Shown piece after piece: positions 1 through 6,692 of a DNA stretch of 8,696 nt. The position numbers were made by a program, and so were the translations under genes. This DNA comes from Bacteroidales bacterium UBA3868 (GTDB lineage: Bacteria; Bacteroidota; Bacteroidia; Bacteroidales; WCHB1-69). Location of the stretch: positions 1 to 8,696 of the forward strand of contig DGGS01000162.1 in NCBI GenBank assembly GCA_002392325.1, in the 5' to 3' direction. The stretch's first letter is position 1. Each line of letters starts with the position of its first letter. The notes beneath the pieces were generated by a model, which worked only from the letters and a program-made list of their open reading frames with translations, was not told where the DNA came from and did not search any database.

Positions 1-499
1 GATATTTGCCCCACATCACCATCGGGTTGAGGAACTTGTCGGTGTATTGGTTGACGATGCATTCGAGCTCTGTCTGGATCATCGCGGAGGTGCCGACAAT
101 CATGTAGCCGTCGAGGAAGCTGCTCGCGCACTCCTCCGCCACTTTGGTGGTCAGCGCGATGTAGTCGCGGTTGAACTGTTGAAGGTCGTCGGTGAAGGGG
201 ATGTCGCAGGAGTTGATGCCGCCCTTGCGGTTGCGCACCACCACATTGACGGCGATCTGGTCGTAGCGGAACAGCTTGCCGTCCTCGGGCAGCAGGTGCA
301 GTTCCTCCGTCCCGGTGGCCGTCTTCCCGATGCACCAGCACATCAGCGTGTTGAACTTGATGTCGCTCTTCCGGCTGGTTTTCAACAGTTTGGTCACATT
401 CATCGTCTTCACCAGCGTCACCATCGGCATGGGCGCGGTCATCCACATCTCGAAGGCGAAGGCGCGCGGGGTTTCTTTGGGGTTGATTTCGTGTTTCAT
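1..499 (-). CDS. Chloramphenicol acetyltransferase-like (CatA-like) O-acyltransferase, C-terminus missing
   Basis: The reading frame opens at ATG 499 on the minus strand and runs without a stop to the left edge, giving 166 residues of a family that is usually about 210-220 long. The order of segments fits the CAT fold: an N-terminal RAFAFEMW stretch, a strand near residues 26-36 (MVTLVKTMNVT), FNTLMCWCIGK at 49-59, a FRYDQIAVNVVV strand at 77-88, and a late NPMVMWGKY at 158-166. That last block resembles the segment just before the catalytic HHxxxDG motif in CAT enzymes; the motif itself lies outside the window. CAT trimers move an acetyl group from acetyl-CoA to a hydroxyl. Where I align the conserved Ser148 region of classical CAT, this protein reads TSAMIQTELE, so the substrate may not be chloramphenicol. 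It starts 18 nt after the zinc-ribbon gene and is probably cotranscribed with it. Family is fairly sure; substrate is unknown. Confidence 0.8.
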   Translation of the reverse strand, partial: MKHEINPKETPRAFAFEMWMTAPMPMVTLVKTMNVTKLLKTSRKSDIKFNTLMCWCIGKTATGTEELHLLPEDGKLFRYDQIAVNVVVRNRKGGINSCDIPFTDDLQQFNRDYIALTTKVAEECASSFLDGYMIVGTSAMIQTELECIVNQYTDKFLNPMVMWGKY

Positions 500-517
500 T
501 GCAATTACAACAATTCT

Positions 518-1099
518 TTATCGTCTTTTTAGTGTTACTATTTCGGCATCCGCGCCATCCTTGCCGTACTCGCTCACGAGAATGTGGTGCTCGTCGCAGG
601 CGATGCCGAAGCAACGGCCGTTGCCGATTTCCACTTGCGTGCCCCAATAAGTGGCGTTGTCGTCGAGGAGTTTCACTTTGTTGCCGTTGATGGTGTACTC
701 CAAATTGATGAACGAGCCTTGCAGCACGAAAAGGTTTTCGATTTTTGGCAAACCGTTGATGCCGAGCGCATTCACCTCATCAATCAGTTGTTGCTTGATG
801 GGTGAGGTGGCGTGCGGCAGCTGGTCGGCGGGCAGTTGCCAACGCTTAAGAGTTGGATAAAACTGGCGCAGCATCGACTTCAGTTCCTCTTGGGTGAGGT
901 TTTGGCCGGTGCTCTTGTTGTACTCATCCACGAACTGGGCGCAGGACTCCACCATCTCTTCCATTGTCAAGTCGTCGGTGAAGGCGCCGTCCTTGTAGCA
1001 GTAGATGCAGTATTCTTCGTTTTGGGTGCCATCGGCGTTGGTGCCGAGGATTTCTGGGGTGAGCGGCATTCCGCAGCTCTGGCATAATTTCTGTTCCAT
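518..1099 (-). CDS. Zinc-ribbon protein with an added C-terminal domain
   Basis: This 193-residue cytosolic protein has two parts. Residues 1-88 match the small 'putative zinc ribbon domain' family: CQSCGMP at 6-12, GTNADGT at 19-25, and YCIYCYKDGAF at 30-40. C6, C9, C31 and C34 form two CxxC pairs able to hold zinc. The family ends with a helix and a YPTLKRW motif (81-87), and many members stop there at about 85 residues. Here a further 105 residues follow, rich in predicted beta strands (FVLQGSF, LEYTINGNKVKLL, TYWGTQVEIGNGRCFGIAC, HHILVSEYG). I do not recognise that part as a named domain. There is no signal peptide or membrane segment. The function is unknown: protein or nucleic-acid binding by the ribbon is possible, and a sensor or ligand-binding role for the C-terminal part is a guess. 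It lies 80 nt after the membrane-protein gene and 18 nt before the CAT-like gene. Confidence 0.85.
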   Translation of the reverse strand: MEQKLCQSCGMPLTPEILGTNADGTQNEEYCIYCYKDGAFTDDLTMEEMVESCAQFVDEYNKSTGQNLTQEELKSMLRQFYPTLKRWQLPADQLPHATSPIKQQLIDEVNALGINGLPKIENLFVLQGSFINLEYTINGNKVKLLDDNATYWGTQVEIGNGRCFGIACDEHHILVSEYGKDGADAEIVTLKRR

Positions 1100-1154
1100 T
1101 ATTTATTTCTTTTCTCTTTTTTGCTTTAACAGATACTGTTTTGATGGGTTCAAC

Positions 1155-1187
1155 GCAACATACGGAACTGCTGGTTTTGTTAACAAA
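1155..1187 (-). promoter_or_regulatory. Weak candidate promoter for the zinc-ribbon gene
   Basis: On the minus strand a TTTG (1187-1184) is followed after 21 nt by TATGTTGC (1162-1155). The latter matches the Bacteroidota -7 consensus TAnnTTTG at four of six defined positions. The TTTG overlaps the stop of the upstream gene. The leader to ATG 1099 would be about 50 nt and would contain a small dyad, AACAG-N3-CTGTT, at 1128-1140. The -7 match is poor, so this is only a candidate. Confidence 0.2.
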
Positions 1188-1677
1188 GCAGCCAAGCGTA
1201 AATTCCGGCTCCGATCAAGCACGGAATCAGACCGATGAGCATTCCCCAGAGGGATTGCACGAAGTGGTACTTTTTCTGGTGGTAGGCGGCGTCCATGTGC
1301 TCGGTGCCAGGAAGGCGCACAGATTTCATGTTGGCGAAGAGCACCCAGTCGAGGAAGAAGCAGTCGTACCAGTCGATGACAAGCCAAATGCCGTAACTCA
1401 GCGCGAACGCTGTCCAGAAGTTGTAGGCACCGGCCAACTTCATCAGTCCGAGCATCACGGCGAGGGTGACGAGCAGCGCACAGCCCTTCTTGAGCAGCAC
1501 GGTCTTGGTGAAGAACTTCGACGGCACGCGCTCGTGGGTCTTGAAGTACTCCTCCTGGATGTCCTCCGGATAATCGTGAATCCACCATACGGGATTCTTC
1601 ATGAGTGGAATCAAGATCATGACTGTAAAAATGGTGGTCATGACGAGAGTTTCAATGATGATGATGGTCCAGTTCAT
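1180..1677 (-). CDS. Four-helix integral membrane protein of unknown function
   Basis: A 165-residue protein with about four hydrophobic segments, near residues 3-26, 63-84, 87-106 and 143-164. Between helices 3 and 4 is a polar stretch with a strikingly fixed look: DWYDCFFLDWVLFAN at about 102-116, then RLPGTEHMDAAYHQKKYH at about 121-138. It is rich in Asp, His, Tyr and Trp, which suggests a conserved functional site at the membrane face rather than a mere linker. An earlier loop carries VWWIHDYPEDIQEEYFKTHE. I recall similar unnamed proteins in Bacteroidota and Firmicutes but know no function. There is no cleavable signal peptide. The gene begins 42 nt after the DMT transporter stop, on the same strand, and an 80-nt gap separates it from the zinc-ribbon gene. 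The ATG at 1677 starts directly into the first helix, which supports the start. Confidence 0.8.
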   Translation of the reverse strand: MNWTIIIIETLVMTTIFTVMILIPLMKNPVWWIHDYPEDIQEEYFKTHERVPSKFFTKTVLLKKGCALLVTLAVMLGLMKLAGAYNFWTAFALSYGIWLVIDWYDCFFLDWVLFANMKSVRLPGTEHMDAAYHQKKYHFVQSLWGMLIGLIPCLIGAGIYAWLLC

Positions 1678-1719
1678 AGTAAGTCACTTGTTTATAATTC
1701 CTTGTGGATTGTGCAGGTG

Positions 1720-2583
1720 TTAGAGCTTTACCGTAATCAGAACCACGGCAATGATGGAAATGGCAAGACCGAGATAATTCTTCCAAGTCAGTTTTTCTTT
1801 GAAAAGAAGCCAACCGATGAGGGCGGTGAGACAGACAACACCAATGTTGTAAACGGGGAATAAAACCACATTGTCAAAAAAGCGCATAGCGTGAAATACA
1901 CAGTATGTGGAGAAAAAGTTGATGACGCCCAGCGCGATACCCCCAACTAAATTCTTATTTTGCCATTTGGTTTTTCCACGGATGAGGTCAGATGCCACCA
2001 GGATAATGCCGAACAGCATGGCGATCATGTAGATAAATGCGATCATGAATCCCATATTGTTGCCGGTGTTGTGTTGCTGGTTGAGTTTCATCAGAATGTC
2101 ACCGATGCCGGTGCCAAAGAAAATCAATAAGGGAAGTAATAGATTGGTTCTCTGTGCGTTGTCAGTTGTTTTGCTGTTTCCTCCCAATACTAAAACCAAT
2201 GCGATTAAGGCCAAAAAGATGCCCGTTGCGACTTTCATGTTCAGATGCTCATGAAAGATGAGCACGCCGGCCAAGGTGGGAAGTACCACTGACAACTTGC
2301 TGGAGAGTGAAGTGATGGTGACGCCCGATGATTGGGCTGAGGCCGTCATCAGCAGATAGGTGAAGATGAACCAGAAACCGGTCAACAAAGCCAGACCAAA
2401 CCATGGTTCATGGACCAATTGGGGAATGGTGTCGTATTTGCCACATATCAGGAATCCGGTGACGGTGGCGAAGACATAGTTCCACATCAGGGCCTGGTGA
2501 TTGTCCAATTCGAAGCGTTTGAAAAAACGCATGGTGACAAAAACACCGGAAGAAAATATTATGGCTAAAACAAGATAAATCAT
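1720..2583 (-). CDS. DMT superfamily (EamA-type) transporter
   Basis: A 287-residue, very hydrophobic protein with about ten membrane segments in two repeats of five, the layout of EamA/DMT permeases. Repeat one ends with SSKLSVVLPTLAGVLIFHE (about 94-112) followed by a helix ending in LALIALVLVLGG. This is the usual DMT pattern in which helix 4, with a proline, leads to an acidic residue and then helix 5. Repeat two repeats it with FPVYNIGVVCLTALIGWLLFKEKLTW, then a last helix that runs to the C-terminus (VVLITVKL). A polar link with KTTDNAQRTN joins the halves at about 136-146. DMT proteins move small metabolites such as amino acids, sugars or nucleotide sugars across the inner membrane, often as exporters; the substrate cannot be told from sequence. 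The gene follows the peptidase by 52 nt, with a hairpin in the gap, and precedes the 165-residue membrane protein by 42 nt. Confidence 0.88.
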   Translation of the reverse strand: MIYLVLAIIFSSGVFVTMRFFKRFELDNHQALMWNYVFATVTGFLICGKYDTIPQLVHEPWFGLALLTGFWFIFTYLLMTASAQSSGVTITSLSSKLSVVLPTLAGVLIFHEHLNMKVATGIFLALIALVLVLGGNSKTTDNAQRTNLLLPLLIFFGTGIGDILMKLNQQHNTGNNMGFMIAFIYMIAMLFGIILVASDLIRGKTKWQNKNLVGGIALGVINFFSTYCVFHAMRFFDNVVLFPVYNIGVVCLTALIGWLLFKEKLTWKNYLGLAISIIAVVLITVKL

Positions 2584-2602
2584 AAGGGCGAGATAGTCTT
2601 CT

Positions 2603-2623
2603 ATAAAAAGTCGTTGCCAACGA
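2603..2623 (-). terminator. Weak candidate intrinsic terminator after the peptidase gene
   Basis: Thirteen bases after the peptidase stop, the minus strand reads TCGTT-GGC-AACGA (2623-2611), a 5-bp stem with a 3-nt loop, then CTTTTTAT. The hairpin plus T run has the shape of a rho-independent terminator. The stem is short with only two G-C pairs, so termination would be partial at best. It may merely reduce readthrough into the transporter gene. Confidence 0.3.
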
Positions 2624-2635
2624 ATTTAAACAACA

Positions 2636-4342
2636 CTAACGCAACGGAGCCCGATAGAACTCCCAGGTGTCGGAATGGCCATCGCGGTAAATGAAACTCC
2701 ATTGCAACTTGTCAGCTGTCAGTGCGTCCAAGTGAAATTTGTATTTGTAGTCGATGCTGCCGCCTATGACATCCATGATCTTTTGTGCCAGGGCGGGCTC
2801 TTTATCGCCACCTTCCATTACCTCCATACGGAAATTTTCTTTTATGCCCGAGAAGAAGAAATCCTCCCCTTCAAGTTTCCAGCGACTGGGACTGACATAG
2901 TTAAACACATAGGTTATCTTGTTGCCATCTGATAGCGTGACCTCATACACCTGCTGGGCGGAATCAAGGGCGGTGCCGTCGGGGTAAAAGTCCATCGTGC
3001 CTGTCTCATGCACATCAAAGTGATTCCCATCCAAATCATACTCAAAGGCATGTTTGTAAATGTAGTGGCCTTCCACTTGTGGGGAAGCGTGTTTTTCCAC
3101 AAAATCTCTTATTATTTTGAAAATCGGCTCGTAACTGTCGAATATGGCATTTTCGTATGTGTCAAAGACAGTATGGTAATACTTGAACGCATCACCTTCC
3201 TCATTCTCGAAAAAGATGCAAGGCACATGCCGTTGGGCGAAAGGGTAGTGGTCGCTGTTGCCGGCCAACTCGCCTCTGTTCAAGGACTTGAAGTAGTGTT
3301 TTTCGTTGTTGATTTGCTCGAATAGGGCAAAACCGCTCATGCCCTCGTCGCTTACCTCGCAGTACTGTACTGGGTTGTTGTCTCCGATCATGTCAATGTT
3401 GAACAAATACTTGATTTGCGTTAGCGGTACGACAGGATTATGCTCCACATAGTATTCCGAACCGCGCAGGTTGGCGTCTTCTCCGGAGAAAGCGATGAAG
3501 TACATGTCGTACTCGGGGCGGTTCTGGGCGTAATATTTGGCAAATGTCACGATGGCCGCCGTGCCCGAAGCGTTGTCGTTGGCACCGGCGTAATAGACCT
3601 TCTTGCCAAGGTTGCCCAGATGGTCGTAGTGTGCCGTGAAGACATAGCAGCTGTCGTGCCGTTTGCCCTCCACCTTGGCGATGACATTGAAAAGCTCGTA
3701 ATCCTTCAGGAACTTGTTCTCAATGTTGACGGTGATACTTTTGGCATCCTTCGGGAAGTCGGAGGTGGTCCAGATGACAGGTTTGCCCATGATTTTCTCT
3801 CCGTATGCCTTGTAAAACTTCAGCAGCGGTTCCCATGTCTGTATCATTCCCGCGTTTGTGCATCCCTCCTTGCCCCAAATTTTCTGGAAATCTTTGTGGT
3901 GCTTGTATGAAAACCAGAAATCGCAGACTACAAAGCAGTCTTTGTATTCGGGTTTGGCCAAATCTTCGAACATCTTTTCGGCGTTGTAGTTGGCCGTGTC
4001 CACATAGTAGAGATTGTAAGTGCCGCGCACGCCGGGCGAGTACTCGCGCATGGAAAAATCCACGCCCGCTGTTAGTTTTTTGCCATCAACCGACATTTCC
4101 ATCTTGCCTGGGAATGTGTTGATGTCGATGGTGAAATTCTGTCGCCAAAGCTCATCAGCACCTGCAGTTGCAAATTCCCACAACAGGTATTTTCCCGCCT
4201 CGTTGGCACCATCGTATGCATAGCCGCGGCCCTGGTATTTGGAGGAACTCAACTCCTTGACAATCTGTTTGTAATGGTCTATGTCCTGCGCATATAGCGA
4301 CAAAGAGGCGGTGAATAGCAGCAAAAACAAAGTTTTTTTCAT
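2636..4342 (-). CDS. Secreted M28 family zinc peptidase with an extra C-terminal domain
   Basis: A 568-residue exported protein. Residues 1-19 are a classic signal peptide ending in LYAQ. The M28 core spans roughly 210-415 with a complete metal site: H238 in HYDH, D256 in GANDNASG, D289 in FSGED, D317 in NIDMIG, and H390 in YYHTVFDT; E288 is the expected catalytic base. M28 enzymes bind two zinc ions and usually remove N-terminal residues from peptides. The zinc ligand after the catalytic Glu is Asp here rather than the more common Glu, a variant I would expect to be active. Residues 20-210 hold an N-terminal region with a possible inserted PA-like part. Residues from about 424 form a separate beta-rich domain (GTMDFYPDGTALDS, YVFNYVSPSRWKLEGE, WSFIYRDGHSDTWEFYR), lipocalin-like in feel. 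It follows the lipoprotein gene by 76 nt, so both products may act together in the envelope. Substrate is unknown. Confidence 0.92.
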   Translation of the reverse strand: MKKTLFLLLFTASLSLYAQDIDHYKQIVKELSSSKYQGRGYAYDGANEAGKYLLWEFATAGADELWRQNFTIDINTFPGKMEMSVDGKKLTAGVDFSMREYSPGVRGTYNLYYVDTANYNAEKMFEDLAKPEYKDCFVVCDFWFSYKHHKDFQKIWGKEGCTNAGMIQTWEPLLKFYKAYGEKIMGKPVIWTTSDFPKDAKSITVNIENKFLKDYELFNVIAKVEGKRHDSCYVFTAHYDHLGNLGKKVYYAGANDNASGTAAIVTFAKYYAQNRPEYDMYFIAFSGEDANLRGSEYYVEHNPVVPLTQIKYLFNIDMIGDNNPVQYCEVSDEGMSGFALFEQINNEKHYFKSLNRGELAGNSDHYPFAQRHVPCIFFENEEGDAFKYYHTVFDTYENAIFDSYEPIFKIIRDFVEKHASPQVEGHYIYKHAFEYDLDGNHFDVHETGTMDFYPDGTALDSAQQVYEVTLSDGNKITYVFNYVSPSRWKLEGEDFFFSGIKENFRMEVMEGGDKEPALAQKIMDVIGGSIDYKYKFHLDALTADKLQWSFIYRDGHSDTWEFYRAPLR

Positions 4343-4418
4343 GTTGCTTGTGTTTTCAATTAGAGATTGTTTCGTTGGGTGATGGCCCAGGTGGCGGATG
4401 CCGGTGATTTCAGGATGG

Positions 4419-5336
4419 CTATAATTTTACCACAGGCCAGCCGTAGTCCTGGTAATAATGGATGTCGAGATTGTGGCGTTTGAGGTATTCGCGCAGTTGT
4501 TCCTGGCGGACGGCCTCGCGGACATTATCGTTGGAGTGCATGTTCTGATAGATGTCGTAATGCTCCCCGAAGATGCGTTTGGCGCTTGCTTCGTTGCCGG
4601 CACCGTCAACGGTCTGCTCGAAACCGGTTACAGTTACTTTGCCGTCCTTTTTGCTTAAGGTCATCACTCCTGAGTGGTTGCCACCCGAAACCGTCTTGAG
4701 CGTGTCGCCGGAGCGATTGTACCACATCACCCAGAAATCGCCCCATACGCAGGAGTCGGTTTCGTGTACCATCATCAGTGTGGGCACGCACAACTCGCCT
4801 TTCTGATAATGCTTGCCGATTTCCTTGACCAGATATTCGCTGATGGCCTGGCGCACCACTTGCTCCTGTTTGTTGATGGCAATATGGTAGATGCAGTCGG
4901 CTTTATGCCCGTCAAAATCAGACATGAGCCATTGACCATTTACCTTTTCCATATAGAGTTGATGCTCTTCGATGTCGCTATTCTTATCAAAAGAGCCGTC
5001 CTCCCATTTCTGTCGAACTTTGATGGTGGCCACCGCATGGGTCGGGTCGATGAGTTCCACATTCGAGACCTCATAATCAGCGATAGTGCCGCCATTCCCA
5101 GTTACGAAATAGTAAAGCCACTCGTGGTCCATGGCTTCGTGCTCGGGAAGATGATGGAACATGGTGTCGAGCACGGCGTAAAAATCGTCCGTCATGTATG
5201 CTTTCGATTTTTCCAACAGCTGATGGTCTGGGATGTACTGACATAGTTCGAAAGCGCGTTTCTGCAATTTCTTTTCAGAATTGCCGCATCCTGCCATCAG
5301 CAAGGCGGCGCACAGGATAAGAATAGTTCTTTTCAT
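4419..5336 (-). CDS. Outer-envelope lipoprotein of unknown function
   Basis: A 305-residue protein starting with a lipoprotein signal peptide: a KR pair, a hydrophobic stretch, then LLMAGC with C17 as the lipidated residue. The residues after it (GNSEKK) are not a clear surface-export signal. Two parts are visible. Residues 20-150 have helices, then strands such as YEVSNVELIDPTHAVATIKV and a QLYMEKVNGQWLMSDFDG segment, a pattern often seen in NTF2-like or DUF3828-like lipoprotein domains. Residues 155-305 hold a helix (QEQVVRQAISEYLVKEIGKHY), a strand-rich part with VWGDFWVMWYNRSGDTL, and a charged C-terminal helix ending in YYQDYGWPVVKL. I do not recognise the whole protein. No catalytic motif stands out. 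It precedes the M28 peptidase by 76 nt and follows the 410-residue membrane protein by 123 nt. A binding or accessory role is only a guess. Confidence 0.85.
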   Translation of the reverse strand: MKRTILILCAALLMAGCGNSEKKLQKRAFELCQYIPDHQLLEKSKAYMTDDFYAVLDTMFHHLPEHEAMDHEWLYYFVTGNGGTIADYEVSNVELIDPTHAVATIKVRQKWEDGSFDKNSDIEEHQLYMEKVNGQWLMSDFDGHKADCIYHIAINKQEQVVRQAISEYLVKEIGKHYQKGELCVPTLMMVHETDSCVWGDFWVMWYNRSGDTLKTVSGGNHSGVMTLSKKDGKVTVTGFEQTVDGAGNEASAKRIFGEHYDIYQNMHSNDNVREAVRQEQLREYLKRHNLDIHYYQDYGWPVVKL

Positions 5337-5381
5337 AATTCTGCTGTTTTTAGTGTTGTGATGGATAGATATCTTTATTTA

Positions 5382-5426
5382 TTATCTGCTTTTTATCTGT
5401 TTAGGTACGGTTGTTTACTTAAACAG
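5382..5426. repeat. Inverted repeat and tandem TTATCTG upstream of the lipoprotein gene
   Basis: The 123-nt gap between the 410-residue protein gene and the lipoprotein gene holds a perfect 7-bp inverted repeat, CTGTTTA at 5397-5403 and TAAACAG at 5420-5426, with a 16-nt spacer. Two TTATCTG copies lie at 5382-5388 and 5393-5399, starting 11 bp apart, about one helical turn. The second copy overlaps the first arm. There is no T run after the hairpin on the minus strand, so it does not look like an intrinsic terminator. It could be a binding site upstream of the lipoprotein gene. I found no exact TAnnTTTG promoter in this gap. Confidence 0.35.
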
Positions 5427-5459
5427 CCCATTGAGATGGAAATGATATATTGCTGTGTA

Positions 5460-6692
5460 TTAGCGCCTTGAAAAACGCCTTGTCCTGTCGGAGCAGAAGC
5501 TGAGGATGGCCATGAGCAGGGCGGCGATGCTGACGGCTTGCAAGCGGTAGGTAAACCAGGCGTGCAGGTAACTGTGGTTGGCGACCAGCAAGTACCAGAC
5601 ATAAGGCAGGAGGGCGGTCATCAGCAGGAGCAGCGCTTTGGTGCCCCCTTGCGCGCGGAAGCGCAGCACCATGAGGATGCATAACAAAATGAGAACTGTC
5701 AGCAGCATCGACAGAGGCAGCATGCTGAAATTCTGGGTGACGGCGTCCCAACGGGTGAAATCGCTGGAGGTCATGCGGTACGCCACTTGGTCGGCGGCAT
5801 CCTGAAGCACATTGGTTTTCAGAATCCAACTGCCCAGTGCCCATTTGGAGGCGAAGGTGAGGCCGTATCCGGTGCCCCAAAGCGCACCCCATCCCGTGAT
5901 TTGCAACAAGCTGTCTTTCAGATTTAGAGTGGATGACCTTTGCAGGGATATCCAAACCGCCAGCGGCCATCCGAAGGTGAGCAGGGGTGTGGTGAGCAGG
6001 TCAAAATAGCAGGTGAGGCAACCGATTACGAAGAGGAGCATGGCGATGTATGCCGGATTGTCATCATGGGGGATGATCAGGATGGAGCAGATGAGAGCCA
6101 GGGCGAGTACGGGGAAGAACTGCATGGAAAACTGCATCACAAACCCATAGACGAGGAGCCAGCTGAGCACAAAGGCAAGCGTGTTCCAGATACCGGCGCG
6201 GGGATAGTAACAGATGACAAAGAAAACCAGCAGCAGCGTGCTCACCGCGAACATCAGCCATTGCAGGTTGGAGTAACTCATGAACGACAACAGGAAACGG
6301 AACAGGAAGGTGTTGCCGTGCCAGTATCGGGGGTATGTGATGGGGAGGATATCCGGCTCGTAGCGTGTGGTTTTGAGCAAGGCGCCCGTGACATCAAAGG
6401 GGTTGTCTGAACACCCTCTTACAGCACTCATGGCTGATTTCAAGGGGTGGCTGCGGTCTATGCAGAATATCTGGTTGAGGATGATGGCATCCGTGAAATT
6501 GTCTTGCCGGCACGCCACCTTATCAATCATAGCGTTCGGATAAATCCCGTTTTTGTGGAGTGTGAGGGCGGCTTGGCTGACATGTTTCTGGATGGCGCGG
6601 TCGGGCATCCAGCACGAAAGCGTGGCGAACAGCATAAAACTGGCTATCAGCACTACGAAGACCGCAACAAACCGGAACCAACGTTTTTTCAT
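5460..6692 (-). CDS. Polytopic membrane protein, possible GT-C type glycosyltransferase
   Basis: A 410-residue protein with about nine or ten membrane helices. Helix 1 is at residues 8-27. A long loop of about 105 residues follows, expected in the periplasm, with NFTDAIILN (65-73), RYEPDILPITYPRYWHG (110-126) and four cysteines (C61, C77, C94 and, before the loop, C27). Further helices run from about 128 to 250, 262-290 and 325-400. The C-terminal part carries NHSYLHAWFTYR (372-383). A large first loop with a conserved acidic residue, then many helices, is the topology of GT-C enzymes that use polyprenyl-phosphate sugars. I see similarity in style to unnamed bacterial families rather than to a named one. 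The ATG overlaps the TGA of the family 2 glycosyltransferase (ATGA), showing translational coupling and supporting this start. That neighbour could supply its donor. Function is inferred mostly from topology and context; a flippase or other carrier is an alternative. Confidence 0.75.
   Translation of the reverse strand: MKKRWFRFVAVFVVLIASFMLFATLSCWMPDRAIQKHVSQAALTLHKNGIYPNAMIDKVACRQDNFTDAIILNQIFCIDRSHPLKSAMSAVRGCSDNPFDVTGALLKTTRYEPDILPITYPRYWHGNTFLFRFLLSFMSYSNLQWLMFAVSTLLLVFFVICYYPRAGIWNTLAFVLSWLLVYGFVMQFSMQFFPVLALALICSILIIPHDDNPAYIAMLLFVIGCLTCYFDLLTTPLLTFGWPLAVWISLQRSSTLNLKDSLLQITGWGALWGTGYGLTFASKWALGSWILKTNVLQDAADQVAYRMTSSDFTRWDAVTQNFSMLPLSMLLTVLILLCILMVLRFRAQGGTKALLLLMTALLPYVWYLLVANHSYLHAWFTYRLQAVSIAALLMAILSFCSDRTRRFSRR

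Noticed and set aside
47..532. Plus-strand open frame of 161 codons at the left edge
   Set aside because: It is antisense to the CAT-like gene and has a low-complexity His/Ala/Gly composition.
1128..1140. Small dyad AACAG-N3-CTGTT before the zinc-ribbon gene
   Set aside because: A 5-bp stem with a 3-nt loop is common by chance in AT-rich gaps; not enough to name a regulatory site.
1141..1863. Plus-strand open frame of 240 codons
   Set aside because: It lies antisense across the membrane-protein and transporter genes, has no family features, and starts with TTG; the minus-strand proteins have clear membrane segments.
4343..4418. GC-rich stretch between lipoprotein and peptidase that looks like a coding remnant
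   Set aside because: Only about 25 codons long, with stops close by in each frame and no recognisable protein; too short to call.
4674..5246. Plus-strand open frame of 190 codons
   Set aside because: It is antisense to the lipoprotein gene, whose signal peptide and domain-like pattern are far more convincing.
5419..5970. Minus-strand open frame of 183 codons overlapping the 410-residue gene
   Set aside because: It is a shifted-frame shadow rich in Arg, Pro and His; the 410-residue frame has coherent helices and an ATGA start overlap.
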